Assembly (NCBI GenBank): GCA_903876875.1
Contig: CAIRBT010000014.1
Location: 1-63,192 of the forward strand
DNA length: 63,192 nt
From: an uncultured Geobacteraceae bacterium
GTDB taxonomy: Bacteria > Desulfobacterota > Desulfuromonadia > Geobacterales > Pseudopelobacteraceae
Direction: 5' to 3'
The notes beneath the pieces are model-generated. The model was not told the DNA's origin. It saw nothing but the letters and a program-made list of their open reading frames with translations, and searched no databases. The position numbers were made by a program, and so were the translations under genes. Shown here piece by piece: positions 47,098-55,050 of this stretch. How positions within the stretch are numbered: position 1 is the stretch's first letter; each line of letters opens with the position of its first letter.

Positions 47098-47739
47098 ATG
47101 ATTACTCTTGCCGACCAACTGCTGGTGCTGGTTCTGCTGATAAACTTTATTGCTCTTGGTACGGGGCGGCTGATTTTTGCCATTCGTGCGGTGGCGGTGC
47201 AGGGGGTGATTCTGGGCATTCTGCCCGGCATGATCCACTCCTTCTCCTGGCATCTGGTCGGGATCACGGTGGTTATTATCATCGTCAAAGGTTTTGTGAT
47301 TCCCCACTTGCTGGGAAGGGCGGTGCGCTCTGCGGAAATAAAGCGGGAGGTTGAACCGTTCCTCGGCTATGTGCCCACACTCCTTTTGGGAGCAATCTTT
47401 ACCGCCTTTGCCTTCGGTTTTTCCGGCAGCCTTCCCATGGTGCCGGAGCACCAGAATTACATGTTTGTGCCGGCTTCCATCGCCACGCTGATGACCGGTT
47501 TTCTGGTGCTGACAACTCGCCGCAAGGCTATTTTTCAGGTTATCGGCTACCTTATCCTTGAAAACGGAATTTTTATCTTCGGCCTGTTGCTTGCGGGGGC
47601 AATGCCGGTGATGGTTGAGGCCGGGGCACTTCTCGACCTGCTGGTCGGCACCTTCGTCATGGGGATTGTCATTAATCAGATCAGTCGTGAATTTTCATCG
47701 CTTGATACGTCGCTGCTGACCTCGCTGAAAGAGGAGTAG
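47098..47739 (+). CDS. Ehr membrane subunit, HyfE-like
   Basis: 213 aa, six to seven transmembrane helices, LADQLLVLVLLINFIALGTGRL start and a C-terminal segment LVGTFVMGIVINQISREFSS that matches hydrogenase-4 subunit E. HyfE combines a NuoK-like part with extra helices, forming part of the ion-translocating module. Position between HyfC- and HyfF-like genes is as in hyf operons. Confidence 0.85.
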   Translation: MITLADQLLVLVLLINFIALGTGRLIFAIRAVAVQGVILGILPGMIHSFSWHLVGITVVIIIVKGFVIPHLLGRAVRSAEIKREVEPFLGYVPTLLLGAIFTAFAFGFSGSLPMVPEHQNYMFVPASIATLMTGFLVLTTRRKAIFQVIGYLILENGIFIFGLLLAGAMPVMVEAGALLDLLVGTFVMGIVINQISREFSSLDTSLLTSLKEE

Positions 47740-47743
47740 ATTC

Positions 47744-49177
47744 ATGTTTGCTGCCCTTATTCTCATTCCGCTTATCGGTGCTGCAGCCACCTGGCTGATA
47801 CCCTCCGACCGGCTTCGTCCCAAAATGCTGGCACTGTTCAGTGCCTTTCATGTGGGGATAACCATCAGGATGCTGATGGTCACTCCGCCGGAATCGGCGG
47901 GTCGCTGGTTCCATTTAGACGCTCTCGGTAAAATTGTTCTGCTCAGTACCAGTGTGCTCTTTCTGGCCTGCGCCGTGTACTCAATCGGCTATTTCTATTA
48001 TCGACAGGAACGCTCCAACCGGCTCCTCTGTATGTGGTTGCTGGTCTGTCTGTCGGCCGCCTCACTGGTGACCATCACCCACCATCTGGGTCTCATGTGG
48101 GTTGCCTTGGAAACGACCACGATTTGTATGGCACCCTTGATCTACTTTAACCGTAACGCCCGCTCCATCGAGGCCACCTGGAAATACCTGCTGATCTGTT
48201 CGGTGGGGGTGGCACTTGCCCTCATCGGTCTCTATTTTCTGGCCTACGCAACTATTGTGGCCAAGGTGGAGCCCACACTGCTACTGGATGATCTTATTGA
48301 CGGAGCGGGTAAACTCTCTTCCGGCTGGGTTCATGGGGCATTTGTCTTTCTGCTGGTCGGTTTCGGTACTAAAATGGGGCTTGCCCCGCTCCATACCTGG
48401 AAGCCGGATGCCTATGGCGAAGCACCCGGTCTGGTGGGAGCCCTGCTGTCAGGTGGGTTGGTTAACCTGGCATTTCTGGCTCTACTGCGGGTGTACCAGC
48501 TTTGTGTTGCCACCAAGGAGATAGCCTTTTTTCAGGATTCCCTGGTGGTCATGGGATTGATCTCCATGGTTACCGCCGCTGTCTTTATGGCACGGCAGGC
48601 CGATTTTAAACGGATGTTGGCCTATTCCAGTGTGGAACATGTGGGGATCATGGCGGTGGCTCTGGGGTTGGGGGGGAAGGCCATCTTCGGGGCCCTCTTT
48701 CATATCCTGGCCAATGGTCTGACCAAAGGGGTCCTGTTCCTCTCCTCCGGCAACATTCACCGCTCCTACAACAGCAAAAGTACGGAGCATGTTCGTGGTG
48801 CCCTGCGGCGACTTCCCTGGTCGGGGGGGCTCTTTCTGGCCGGTTTTATCGCCATTACCGGTTCTCCCCCCTTTGCTCCGTTCATTAGTGAATTTACCAT
48901 CATCAGCAGTGCCTTTATACAAGGGAGAATGCTGGTCGGGGCACTTTTTCTGCTCTCCCTGGCAATTATCTTCATCGGAATGGCCTTAACCGTATTGCCG
49001 ATGGTGATGGGGGAGGTGCCGGTGGAAAGTGAAACCACTTTGTACCGGGATACCATCGGCACCGTGGGGCCACCGTTGGTACTACTGCTACTGGTACTCA
49101 TGCTGGGAGTGTGGATTCCGGAACCGCTGCTGGGACTGCTGCGTGACGGAGCCCTGTTGCTGGAGGTGAAGCCATGA
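47744..49177 (+). CDS. Ehr membrane subunit, HyfF/NuoM-N-like
   Basis: 477 aa, about 14 helices; MWVALETTTICMAPLIY (conserved Glu), VGFGTKMGLAPLHTWKPDAYGEAP (conserved Lys), RMLAYSSVEHVGI. Third antiporter-like subunit in the operon. The stop overlaps the start of the large-subunit gene in an ATGA, so the membrane and soluble arms are translationally coupled. Confidence 0.9.
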   Translation: MFAALILIPLIGAAATWLIPSDRLRPKMLALFSAFHVGITIRMLMVTPPESAGRWFHLDALGKIVLLSTSVLFLACAVYSIGYFYYRQERSNRLLCMWLLVCLSAASLVTITHHLGLMWVALETTTICMAPLIYFNRNARSIEATWKYLLICSVGVALALIGLYFLAYATIVAKVEPTLLLDDLIDGAGKLSSGWVHGAFVFLLVGFGTKMGLAPLHTWKPDAYGEAPGLVGALLSGGLVNLAFLALLRVYQLCVATKEIAFFQDSLVVMGLISMVTAAVFMARQADFKRMLAYSSVEHVGIMAVALGLGGKAIFGALFHILANGLTKGVLFLSSGNIHRSYNSKSTEHVRGALRRLPWSGGLFLAGFIAITGSPPFAPFISEFTIISSAFIQGRMLVGALFLLSLAIIFIGMALTVLPMVMGEVPVESETTLYRDTIGTVGPPLVLLLLVLMLGVWIPEPLLGLLRDGALLLEVKP

Positions 49178-50694
49178 ACTTCGGCATGAAAGCATTCTAT
49201 AATGGCAGCTCTTTTGAACGCTCCGACATACCGGTACTGGATAACGATAGCTATTTTCAGGGGATGGTGGATGCCATTGCTGCCGGGTGGCGGGCCTGTG
49301 CCTATTTTGGTGTCCCGTGTGAAGGCGGGGCAACGCTCTATAGTATATTTTCCGCACGGGGTGGGAGTGGTGAACTGGGTATTGCCGCCACCACGGTAGG
49401 ACGTACGTTCCCCTCCCTGGCACGGCTCTGTCCCCAGCTCCATCTCTTTGAGCGGGAAATAGCCGAACAGTGTCTGGTTCGTCCCGAAGGCCATCCCTGG
49501 TTCAAGCCGGTTCGGTTCCAGAAACCGCTGATTCCGGGTGATAGCTTCTGGAAAGAGTGCGATGGAGCGGGACTTATCCCGGCGGTGATGGATTTCTATC
49601 GGGTTGAAGGCGCGGAGGTGCATGAGGTCGCGGTTGGCCCGGTACATGCCGGGATCATTGAACCGGGACATTTTCGCTTTCAGTGCCATGGTGAAGAGGT
49701 GTTCCACCTGGAAATCGCCCTTGGCTTTCAGCATCGGGGTATCGAGCGGGCGTTGATCGGTGCTCCGTCCCCCCGTACCATGCATCAGATGGAAACCATC
49801 GCCGGAGACAGTACTGTGGGGCATGGTCAGGCCTACTGCATGATTATGGAATCCCTGGCCGGTATCTTTGCGTCCCCCCGGGCCGAAACCATCCGGGGGA
49901 TTGCCCTTGAACTGGAGCGCCTTGCCAACCATACCGGTGACCTGGGTGCCATTGCCGGTGATGTGGGGTATCTGCCGACCGCTTCGTTCTGTGGCCGGAT
50001 TCGGGGTGACTTTCTTAATATGACGGCGGCTCTCTGTGGCAGCCGTTTTGGACGTGGTCTCCTCAGGCCGGGGGGCGTCGGATTCGATTGTGACAGTGAA
50101 CTGGTTGACGATCTCTCTCGCCGGCTTCAGACGGCTCGGGAAGAACTTGCCGGTGCGGTTGAGTTGCTCTGGAATTCTCCGTCGGTTATGGCCCGTCTGG
50201 AGGATATTGGTATGGTGAGCGAAGCAGATGCCCGTGAGATCGGCCTGGTCGGGCCACCCGCACGGGCCTGCGGCTTGAATCGGGATATCCGGCGAGATCA
50301 TCCCTACGGCATCTTCAGGATGAGCCAGATACCGGTAATTACCGCCACCGGCGGTGATGTGGCGTCCCGCACCCGCCTCCGCTGGCTGGAGGCCGAACGT
50401 TCCCTGGCGTTCATTGATGAACAGGTACGCCATCTTCCCCGGGGCAACCACCGGAGCCAGATGAAGCCTCTGGGAGCAAACCGCTGTGCCGTGGCGTTAA
50501 CTGAGGGGTGGCGGGGAGAGATCTGTCATGTCGCCTTGACCGACCGGAACAGCCGTTTTGAGCGGTACAAAATCGTCGATCCGTCGTTCCATAACTGGAA
50601 CGGTCTGGGGCTTGCCCTTCGGGGTGAACAAATTTCCGATTTTCCACTCTGCAACAAGAGTTTTAATCTCTCATATTGCGGGTTTGATCTGTAA
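49174..50694 (+). CDS. Ehr large subunit, HyfG/NuoCD-like, without nickel ligands
   Basis: 506 aa fused NuoC-like (1-130) and NuoD/hydrogenase-large-like (150-506) parts. Motif GFQHRGIERAL is present near 184-194. Where group 4 NiFe hydrogenases have CGxC, this protein has ETIAGDSTVGHG (207-218); where they end in DPCxxC, it has PLCNKSFNLSYCGFDL, without a CxxC pair. It therefore cannot bind a NiFe centre and is an Ehr-type subunit rather than a hydrogenase. The HRxxE region needed for contact to the small subunit is kept. Substrate unknown. Confidence 0.9.
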   Translation: MNFGMKAFYNGSSFERSDIPVLDNDSYFQGMVDAIAAGWRACAYFGVPCEGGATLYSIFSARGGSGELGIAATTVGRTFPSLARLCPQLHLFEREIAEQCLVRPEGHPWFKPVRFQKPLIPGDSFWKECDGAGLIPAVMDFYRVEGAEVHEVAVGPVHAGIIEPGHFRFQCHGEEVFHLEIALGFQHRGIERALIGAPSPRTMHQMETIAGDSTVGHGQAYCMIMESLAGIFASPRAETIRGIALELERLANHTGDLGAIAGDVGYLPTASFCGRIRGDFLNMTAALCGSRFGRGLLRPGGVGFDCDSELVDDLSRRLQTAREELAGAVELLWNSPSVMARLEDIGMVSEADAREIGLVGPPARACGLNRDIRRDHPYGIFRMSQIPVITATGGDVASRTRLRWLEAERSLAFIDEQVRHLPRGNHRSQMKPLGANRCAVALTEGWRGEICHVALTDRNSRFERYKIVDPSFHNWNGLGLALRGEQISDFPLCNKSFNLSYCGFDL

Positions 50695-50706
50695 AAGGGA
50701 GACCCT

Positions 50707-51462
50707 ATGTTCAAAACATTATTGACCCGTTTTCGCCAGGGGCATCGTACCATGAAATACCCCGAGGTCCCCCTGCCTCTTTCCCCCCGTTTTCGTGGGT
50801 TGCCGCTGTTGGATGCTTCCCGTTGTCCGGAGGAGTGCCACGCCTGTGCTGACGCCTGTCCCTATGGGGCGATTACGGCCACCGGGGCACTGTCCCTTGA
50901 TATGGGGAAATGCCTGTTCTGTGGTGAGTGTGCTCCTGCGTGCCCCCAGGGGGGAATAAGCTTCACGGGGGATGCCTGTCTCGCAAGCAGGAGTCGTGCT
51001 GGCTTGACAGTGACCCCTGGTGAGCAGTATCATCCGGCTGCTCCCTTGGAGGGAAAACTGCGGTGTCTGTTCGGTCGTTCCCTGAAACTGCGGGAGGTGA
51101 GTGCCGGAGGGTGCAACGCCTGCGAAGCCGATACCAACGTGCTTTCTACCATTGGCTGGGATTTAGGGCGGTTCGGGATCCAGTTTGTCGCCAGTCCCCG
51201 CCATGCCGATGGCCTGTTCGTGACCGGTCCGGTCAGTGAAAATATGCGGGAGGCCCTGCTGGCAACCTATCAGGCCATACCGGAGCCCAAATTAGTGATT
51301 GTGGCCGGAGCCTGCGCCATCAATGGGGGGCCGTTCAAGGATCACGCCGAAGTACATAACGGAGCCGACCGGTTTGTGCCGGTCGATCTCTACATTCCGG
51401 GCTGTCCCCCCAGTCCTTTGACCATACTGGATGGATTGCTTCGCTTGATCGGACGGATTTAA
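50707..51462 (+). CDS. Ehr ferredoxin-small subunit fusion, HyfH-HyfI/NuoI-NuoB-like
   Basis: 251 aa. Residues about 38-82 hold two [4Fe-4S] motifs (C40, C44, C47, C51 and C69, C72, C75, C79). Residues about 120-251 are the NuoB/HyfI domain with the N2-type cluster ligands C136-x2-C139, C203 (VAGACAING) and C233 (PGCPPSP). Thus the electron path from ferredoxin to the interface cluster is intact although the catalytic nickel site is lost. Starts at ATG 50707; AAGGGAG upstream. Confidence 0.9.
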   Translation: MFKTLLTRFRQGHRTMKYPEVPLPLSPRFRGLPLLDASRCPEECHACADACPYGAITATGALSLDMGKCLFCGECAPACPQGGISFTGDACLASRSRAGLTVTPGEQYHPAAPLEGKLRCLFGRSLKLREVSAGGCNACEADTNVLSTIGWDLGRFGIQFVASPRHADGLFVTGPVSENMREALLATYQAIPEPKLVIVAGACAINGGPFKDHAEVHNGADRFVPVDLYIPGCPPSPLTILDGLLRLIGRI

Positions 51463-51504
51463 GAGCTGTTGTACGGAAAAAATAACTTTACAAAGGAGTT
51501 CTGC

Positions 51505-52950
51505 ATGACACAGCAAAAACAGGAAAAATATCTACAGGAATGGAAGGACCACGAAGCGTGTGCTGAACAGATGCTACCGATAATCGGCCGTCTCTACCGG
51601 GATAACAATATTATTTTAACCCTCTACGGACGCACTTTGGTACATAGTACGGTCATCGATATTCTCAAAGCCCATCGTTTTGCCCGTATGATTCTCGACA
51701 CCGAGCTGACGGTGATGGAAACCTTTCCGCTACTGGCCGCCATGGACAGACTAGATCTTGCGCCGGGGAGGGTGGATCTGGGCAAGCTGACCATCCAGTA
51801 TCAAAAGGTGGCCGACTCTCTCTCCGCCGATGAATTTGTCCAGAAAGAGTTGGCGCGTATCAATATTGGCCGCGGTGCTGTGCGCTCCGAACCACAGGAT
51901 ATCGTCCTCTACGGTTTTGGTCGTATCGGTCGTCTGTTGGCTCGTATTCTGATCGAAAAATCGGGCAGTGGTGAAAAATTGAGAATCAGAGCCGCCGTTG
52001 TTCGCAAAGGGGGGGCAGACGACCTTCTGAAGCGGGCCAGCCTGCTCCGTCGCGATTCGGTTCATGGCCACTTCAACGGCATTATTACCATTGATGAAGA
52101 GGAAAACGCCATTATTGCCAATGGCAATATGATCCGTATCATCTATGCCGATGCCCCGGAACTGGTTGATTACACCCAATATGGTATCCGTGATGCGATC
52201 CTCATCGACAACACCGGTAAATGGCGCGATCGTGACGGCCTCAGTCGCCATCTGAAGGCTCCTGGCGTTGCCAAGGTAATACTGACCGCTCCTGGCAAAG
52301 GGGATATTCCTAACGTGGTTGCCGGTATCAATAATCATCTGATTACGGAGCAGGAGCGGATTTTCTCCGCCGCCAGCTGTACCACCAATGCGGTGGTACC
52401 TGTCATGAAAGCGATCAACGACCGCTTTGGTATCGTCCATGGCCATCTGGAAACCTGCCACTCCTACACCAATGACCAGAACCTGATCGATAACTACCAT
52501 AAGGCATCCCGGCGCGGTCGGAGTGCCCCCCTCAACATGGTAATAACGGAAACCGGTGCTGCCAAGGCCGTTGCCAAGGTCATTCCCGAACTGTCCGGTA
52601 AGTTGACCGGCAACGCCATTCGGGTGCCGACACCGAACGTATCGCTGGCAATCATGAATCTGGAACTGGCCCATCCGGTTGATGTTGAGATGATTAACAG
52701 TTATCTGCGCAACATGTCGCTGGATTCCCCGCTCCAGAACCAGATCGACTTCACCAACTCACCCGAGGTGGTATCCAGCGATTTTGTCGGTTCACGCCAT
52801 GCTGGTGTCGTTGATTCACTTGCCACCATTGCCGAGGGGAATCGCTGTGTTCTCTATGTTTGGTATGACAATGAATTTGGTTACAGCTGTCAGGTAATCC
52901 GTATGGTACAGCAGATGGCCGGTCTGGACCTGCCGACGCTGCCCAGTTAG
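51505..52950 (+). CDS. Long-form glyceraldehyde-3-phosphate dehydrogenase
   Basis: 481 aa from ATG 51505 (AAAGGAG upstream; the frame begins 12 codons earlier). Residues about 130-470 are GAPDH: GFGRIGRLLAR (Rossmann), FSAASCTTNAVV with catalytic Cys292, and WYDNEFGYSCQ. An N-terminal addition of about 125 residues, helical and without known motif, resembles the long GapB-type enzymes of gammaproteobacteria. The role is glycolysis/gluconeogenesis or pentose-related redox. It follows the Ehr operon by 42 bp and ends in a strong terminator. Confidence 0.88.
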   Translation: MTQQKQEKYLQEWKDHEACAEQMLPIIGRLYRDNNIILTLYGRTLVHSTVIDILKAHRFARMILDTELTVMETFPLLAAMDRLDLAPGRVDLGKLTIQYQKVADSLSADEFVQKELARINIGRGAVRSEPQDIVLYGFGRIGRLLARILIEKSGSGEKLRIRAAVVRKGGADDLLKRASLLRRDSVHGHFNGIITIDEEENAIIANGNMIRIIYADAPELVDYTQYGIRDAILIDNTGKWRDRDGLSRHLKAPGVAKVILTAPGKGDIPNVVAGINNHLITEQERIFSAASCTTNAVVPVMKAINDRFGIVHGHLETCHSYTNDQNLIDNYHKASRRGRSAPLNMVITETGAAKAVAKVIPELSGKLTGNAIRVPTPNVSLAIMNLELAHPVDVEMINSYLRNMSLDSPLQNQIDFTNSPEVVSSDFVGSRHAGVVDSLATIAEGNRCVLYVWYDNEFGYSCQVIRMVQQMAGLDLPTLPS

Positions 52951-52954
52951 GAGC

Positions 52955-53037
52955 AAGATGAAATCCCCCCGCTCATAGAAGTGGTAGCTGGAGCCCTGCC
53001 CCCTTTATAAAAGGGGGCAGGGGTGATTTCATCTTTT
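52955..53037. terminator. Nested hairpin terminator between gap and the convergent cupin gene
   Basis: Outer arms AAGATGAAATC (52955-52965) / GATTTCATCTT (53025-53035) enclose a 12-bp inner stem CCTGCCCCCTTT (52995-53006) / AAAGGGGGCAGG (53010-53021). T-rich on the plus side, and the A-rich opposite end allows function in both directions. The outer arm overlaps the cupin stop codon. Confidence 0.7.
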
Positions 53038-53370
53038 GAAATGCACCGCAAGCCAGATGGTATTTTTCCCCTCATCGGTCATTTCAACCCGATGTCTCCG
53101 GTGGGCGGGAATCAGTAGCTGATCCCCCGGCGTGAGTAAAATGACCGCTTCTTGGTCCTCAAAACGAAGGGTCGCCCCTCCCGAAAGGAGGAGAACCCAC
53201 TCATCCCATTCCTGATCGTACCATTCTCCCGGTGGCGTGGTGTGCCCCTGTGAGACGATTCGCTCGATGCGGAGCGTGTCAGAGTCGGCCAGCGTTTCAA
53301 ATAGTTCTGACGGCAGGGTGTGGGGGATGCTGGTAAAGATATTTGTTCTGGGTGTATGCCGTTGTACCAT
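53029..53370 (-). CDS. Cupin-domain protein
   Basis: 113 aa, single cupin fold: WDEWVLLLSGGATLRFED followed by LTPGDQLLIPAHRRHRVEM, with His residues (HRRHR) and a Glu able to bind metal. Belongs to the small cupins that are often metal-dependent dioxygenases or regulatory. Isolated and convergent with gap. Confidence 0.8.
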   Translation of the reverse strand: MVQRHTPRTNIFTSIPHTLPSELFETLADSDTLRIERIVSQGHTTPPGEWYDQEWDEWVLLLSGGATLRFEDQEAVILLTPGDQLLIPAHRRHRVEMTDEGKNTIWLAVHFKR

Positions 53371-53567
53371 GGTTGTAAGGTCACTTTTATCTGTTTCAGT
53401 TAGTTGGATGGACGTTGTTACAAAGGAGCTCTTTTCCCCGCTTGCAAAAGAAGATAATATGGTATATCTATACCAATTACACGAAGTAGATTACCGTACC
53501 ACCGTACCATATCGTTTTATTCTGTCAATAAGAGATGTAACGAGAGAGTCCCGGGAGGAGTTTCTGT

Positions 53568-53789
53568 ATGGCATTGACGCAGCTTGACGCACGGGGGTTG
53601 AAATGTCCGCAACCCACACTCAAGATAACGGTTTTATCAGTGAAAATGAAGCCGGGAGATGTGCTTGAAGTGACTGCGGATTGCCCAACCTTTGAAAAAG
53701 ATGTGCGCGACTGGTGTTCCCGTGCCAGAAAAGCTCTGCTTTGGGTCAGGGAAGAAGGGACGGCTAAAAAAGTACAGATTCAGTTTTGA
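53568..53789 (+). CDS. TusA-family sulfur carrier protein
   Basis: 73 aa. LDARGLKCPQPTLKI places the reactive Cys at residue 13 in the CPxP motif of TusA/SirA-like proteins. The C-terminal part VTADCPTFEKDVRDWCSRA follows the family. TusA transfers persulfide sulfur for thiouridine or molybdenum cofactor formation. GGGAGGAG precedes ATG. A 197-bp gap upstream holds no gene. Confidence 0.88.
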   Translation: MALTQLDARGLKCPQPTLKITVLSVKMKPGDVLEVTADCPTFEKDVRDWCSRARKALLWVREEGTAKKVQIQF

Positions 53790-53819
53790 CCTCACCGTAT
53801 TACCCCTAAAGGGGGTGCC

Positions 53820-55049
53820 ATGCAAAACTCCAATTATCTTATAGGACGACAGCCCATTCTCAACCGGAGTGGCGATATTGTTGCCTATGAGCTGCTCTTC
53901 CGCTCTGCCGGATCTGAAAATGTGGCAGCCGTTCTGGATGCTTCCCACGCTTCTGCCAATGTCATTATCAATACCCTGTCAGCCTTTGGTTTGGAAACAA
54001 TCCTCGGCCCCCATCGTGGCTTCATTAATCTTGAACTTGATCTGTTGTTGAGCGATTCGATTACGATTCTGCCGAAGGATCGGGTTGTCTTTGAGCTGCT
54101 CGAAACTTTGCAGGTTACCCCCGAACTGGTGGCGCGCTGCCGCTCCCTCAAAGCAGATGGCTTTACCCTGGCGCTGGATGATCATGAGTATGATCCGATC
54201 TATGAAGAACTGTATACCATTGTTGATATCGTCAAGATTGATCTGATCCAATCCCCCGTAGAACGTTTGGAGGAAATGGTTGCTCGGTTCAGCCCCTATA
54301 AGATAAGTCTGCTTGCGGAAAAGGTGGAGACCCTTGAAGAGTACCTTCGTTGTCGGGATATGGGCTTTGAGCTGTTTCAGGGGTACTATTTTGCCAAACC
54401 ATCGGTCATGGAAAAAAAACGCTTTGATGCTTCGGGGGGGCACCTTCTCAAGTTGATGAGGTATCTGCATGAGGATGCGGAGACCGCAGTCATTGAACAG
54501 GCTTTTCGCGAGAGCCCCGGTCTTACCTATAAACTGCTCCTGCTGGTCAATTCGGTGTCGTTGGGGATGCGCACAAAAATTCTCAACGTGCGCCATGCGG
54601 TGGCGACTTTGGGGCGGAAGCAGATTAAACGTTGGGTACAACTGGCACTGTTTGCGTCCGATGGCTCAAGCTCGCCGGAGAGTCCGCTGATAGAGATGGC
54701 GGCGGTGCGTGCCGCCTTCATGGAGCAACTGGCAGGCCATCTCCCCCAGTTCAGGGGGAAACAGGAGGCTATTGAGCTGGTGTTTATGACCGGGACGCTT
54801 TCTCTTTTGGAGACGATTTATGCTATTTCCATGGACGAAGTGATCGATGCTCTGAAGCTTACCGAGGAGATAACCGTGGCATTGACCGAAAGGGGTGGCA
54901 TATTCGGTCAATTATTACGTGTGGCGGAACTCTTCGAACAGATGGATTTTACCGAGGCAACACGCCTGTTTGAAGAGATGGGACTCACCCGTGAGGAGGT
55001 GCTGAATTCCCAGGTGAAAGCCTATAGCTGGCGGAAGACTATGCAGTAA
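53820..55049 (+). CDS. EAL-HDOD protein, likely inactive phosphodiesterase
   Basis: 409 aa. N-terminal EAL-like domain (about 1-205): EAL motif is ELL (VAYELLFR), VFELLE present, but the catalytic DDFG is DDHEYD, so c-di-GMP hydrolysis is probably lost. The HDOD domain (about 210-400) has VNSVSLGMRTKILNVRHA and GRKQIKRWVQLALF. Same arrangement as YuxH/CdgJ. These usually act in motility regulation. ATG 53820 with AAAGGGGG; starts 30 bp after tusA. Confidence 0.88.
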   Translation: MQNSNYLIGRQPILNRSGDIVAYELLFRSAGSENVAAVLDASHASANVIINTLSAFGLETILGPHRGFINLELDLLLSDSITILPKDRVVFELLETLQVTPELVARCRSLKADGFTLALDDHEYDPIYEELYTIVDIVKIDLIQSPVERLEEMVARFSPYKISLLAEKVETLEEYLRCRDMGFELFQGYYFAKPSVMEKKRFDASGGHLLKLMRYLHEDAETAVIEQAFRESPGLTYKLLLLVNSVSLGMRTKILNVRHAVATLGRKQIKRWVQLALFASDGSSSPESPLIEMAAVRAAFMEQLAGHLPQFRGKQEAIELVFMTGTLSLLETIYAISMDEVIDALKLTEEITVALTERGGIFGQLLRVAELFEQMDFTEATRLFEEMGLTREEVLNSQVKAYSWRKTMQ

Positions 55050-55050
55050 C

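Noticed and set aside
48766-50451. 561-codon minus-strand frame across hyfF/hyfG-like genes
   Set aside because: The opposite strand encodes recognisable Ehr subunits with all motifs and coupling; this frame has no family signature.
49174-51462. Group 4 NiFe hydrogenase
   Set aside because: Large subunit lacks both CxxC pairs, so it cannot hold a NiFe centre; called Ehr instead.
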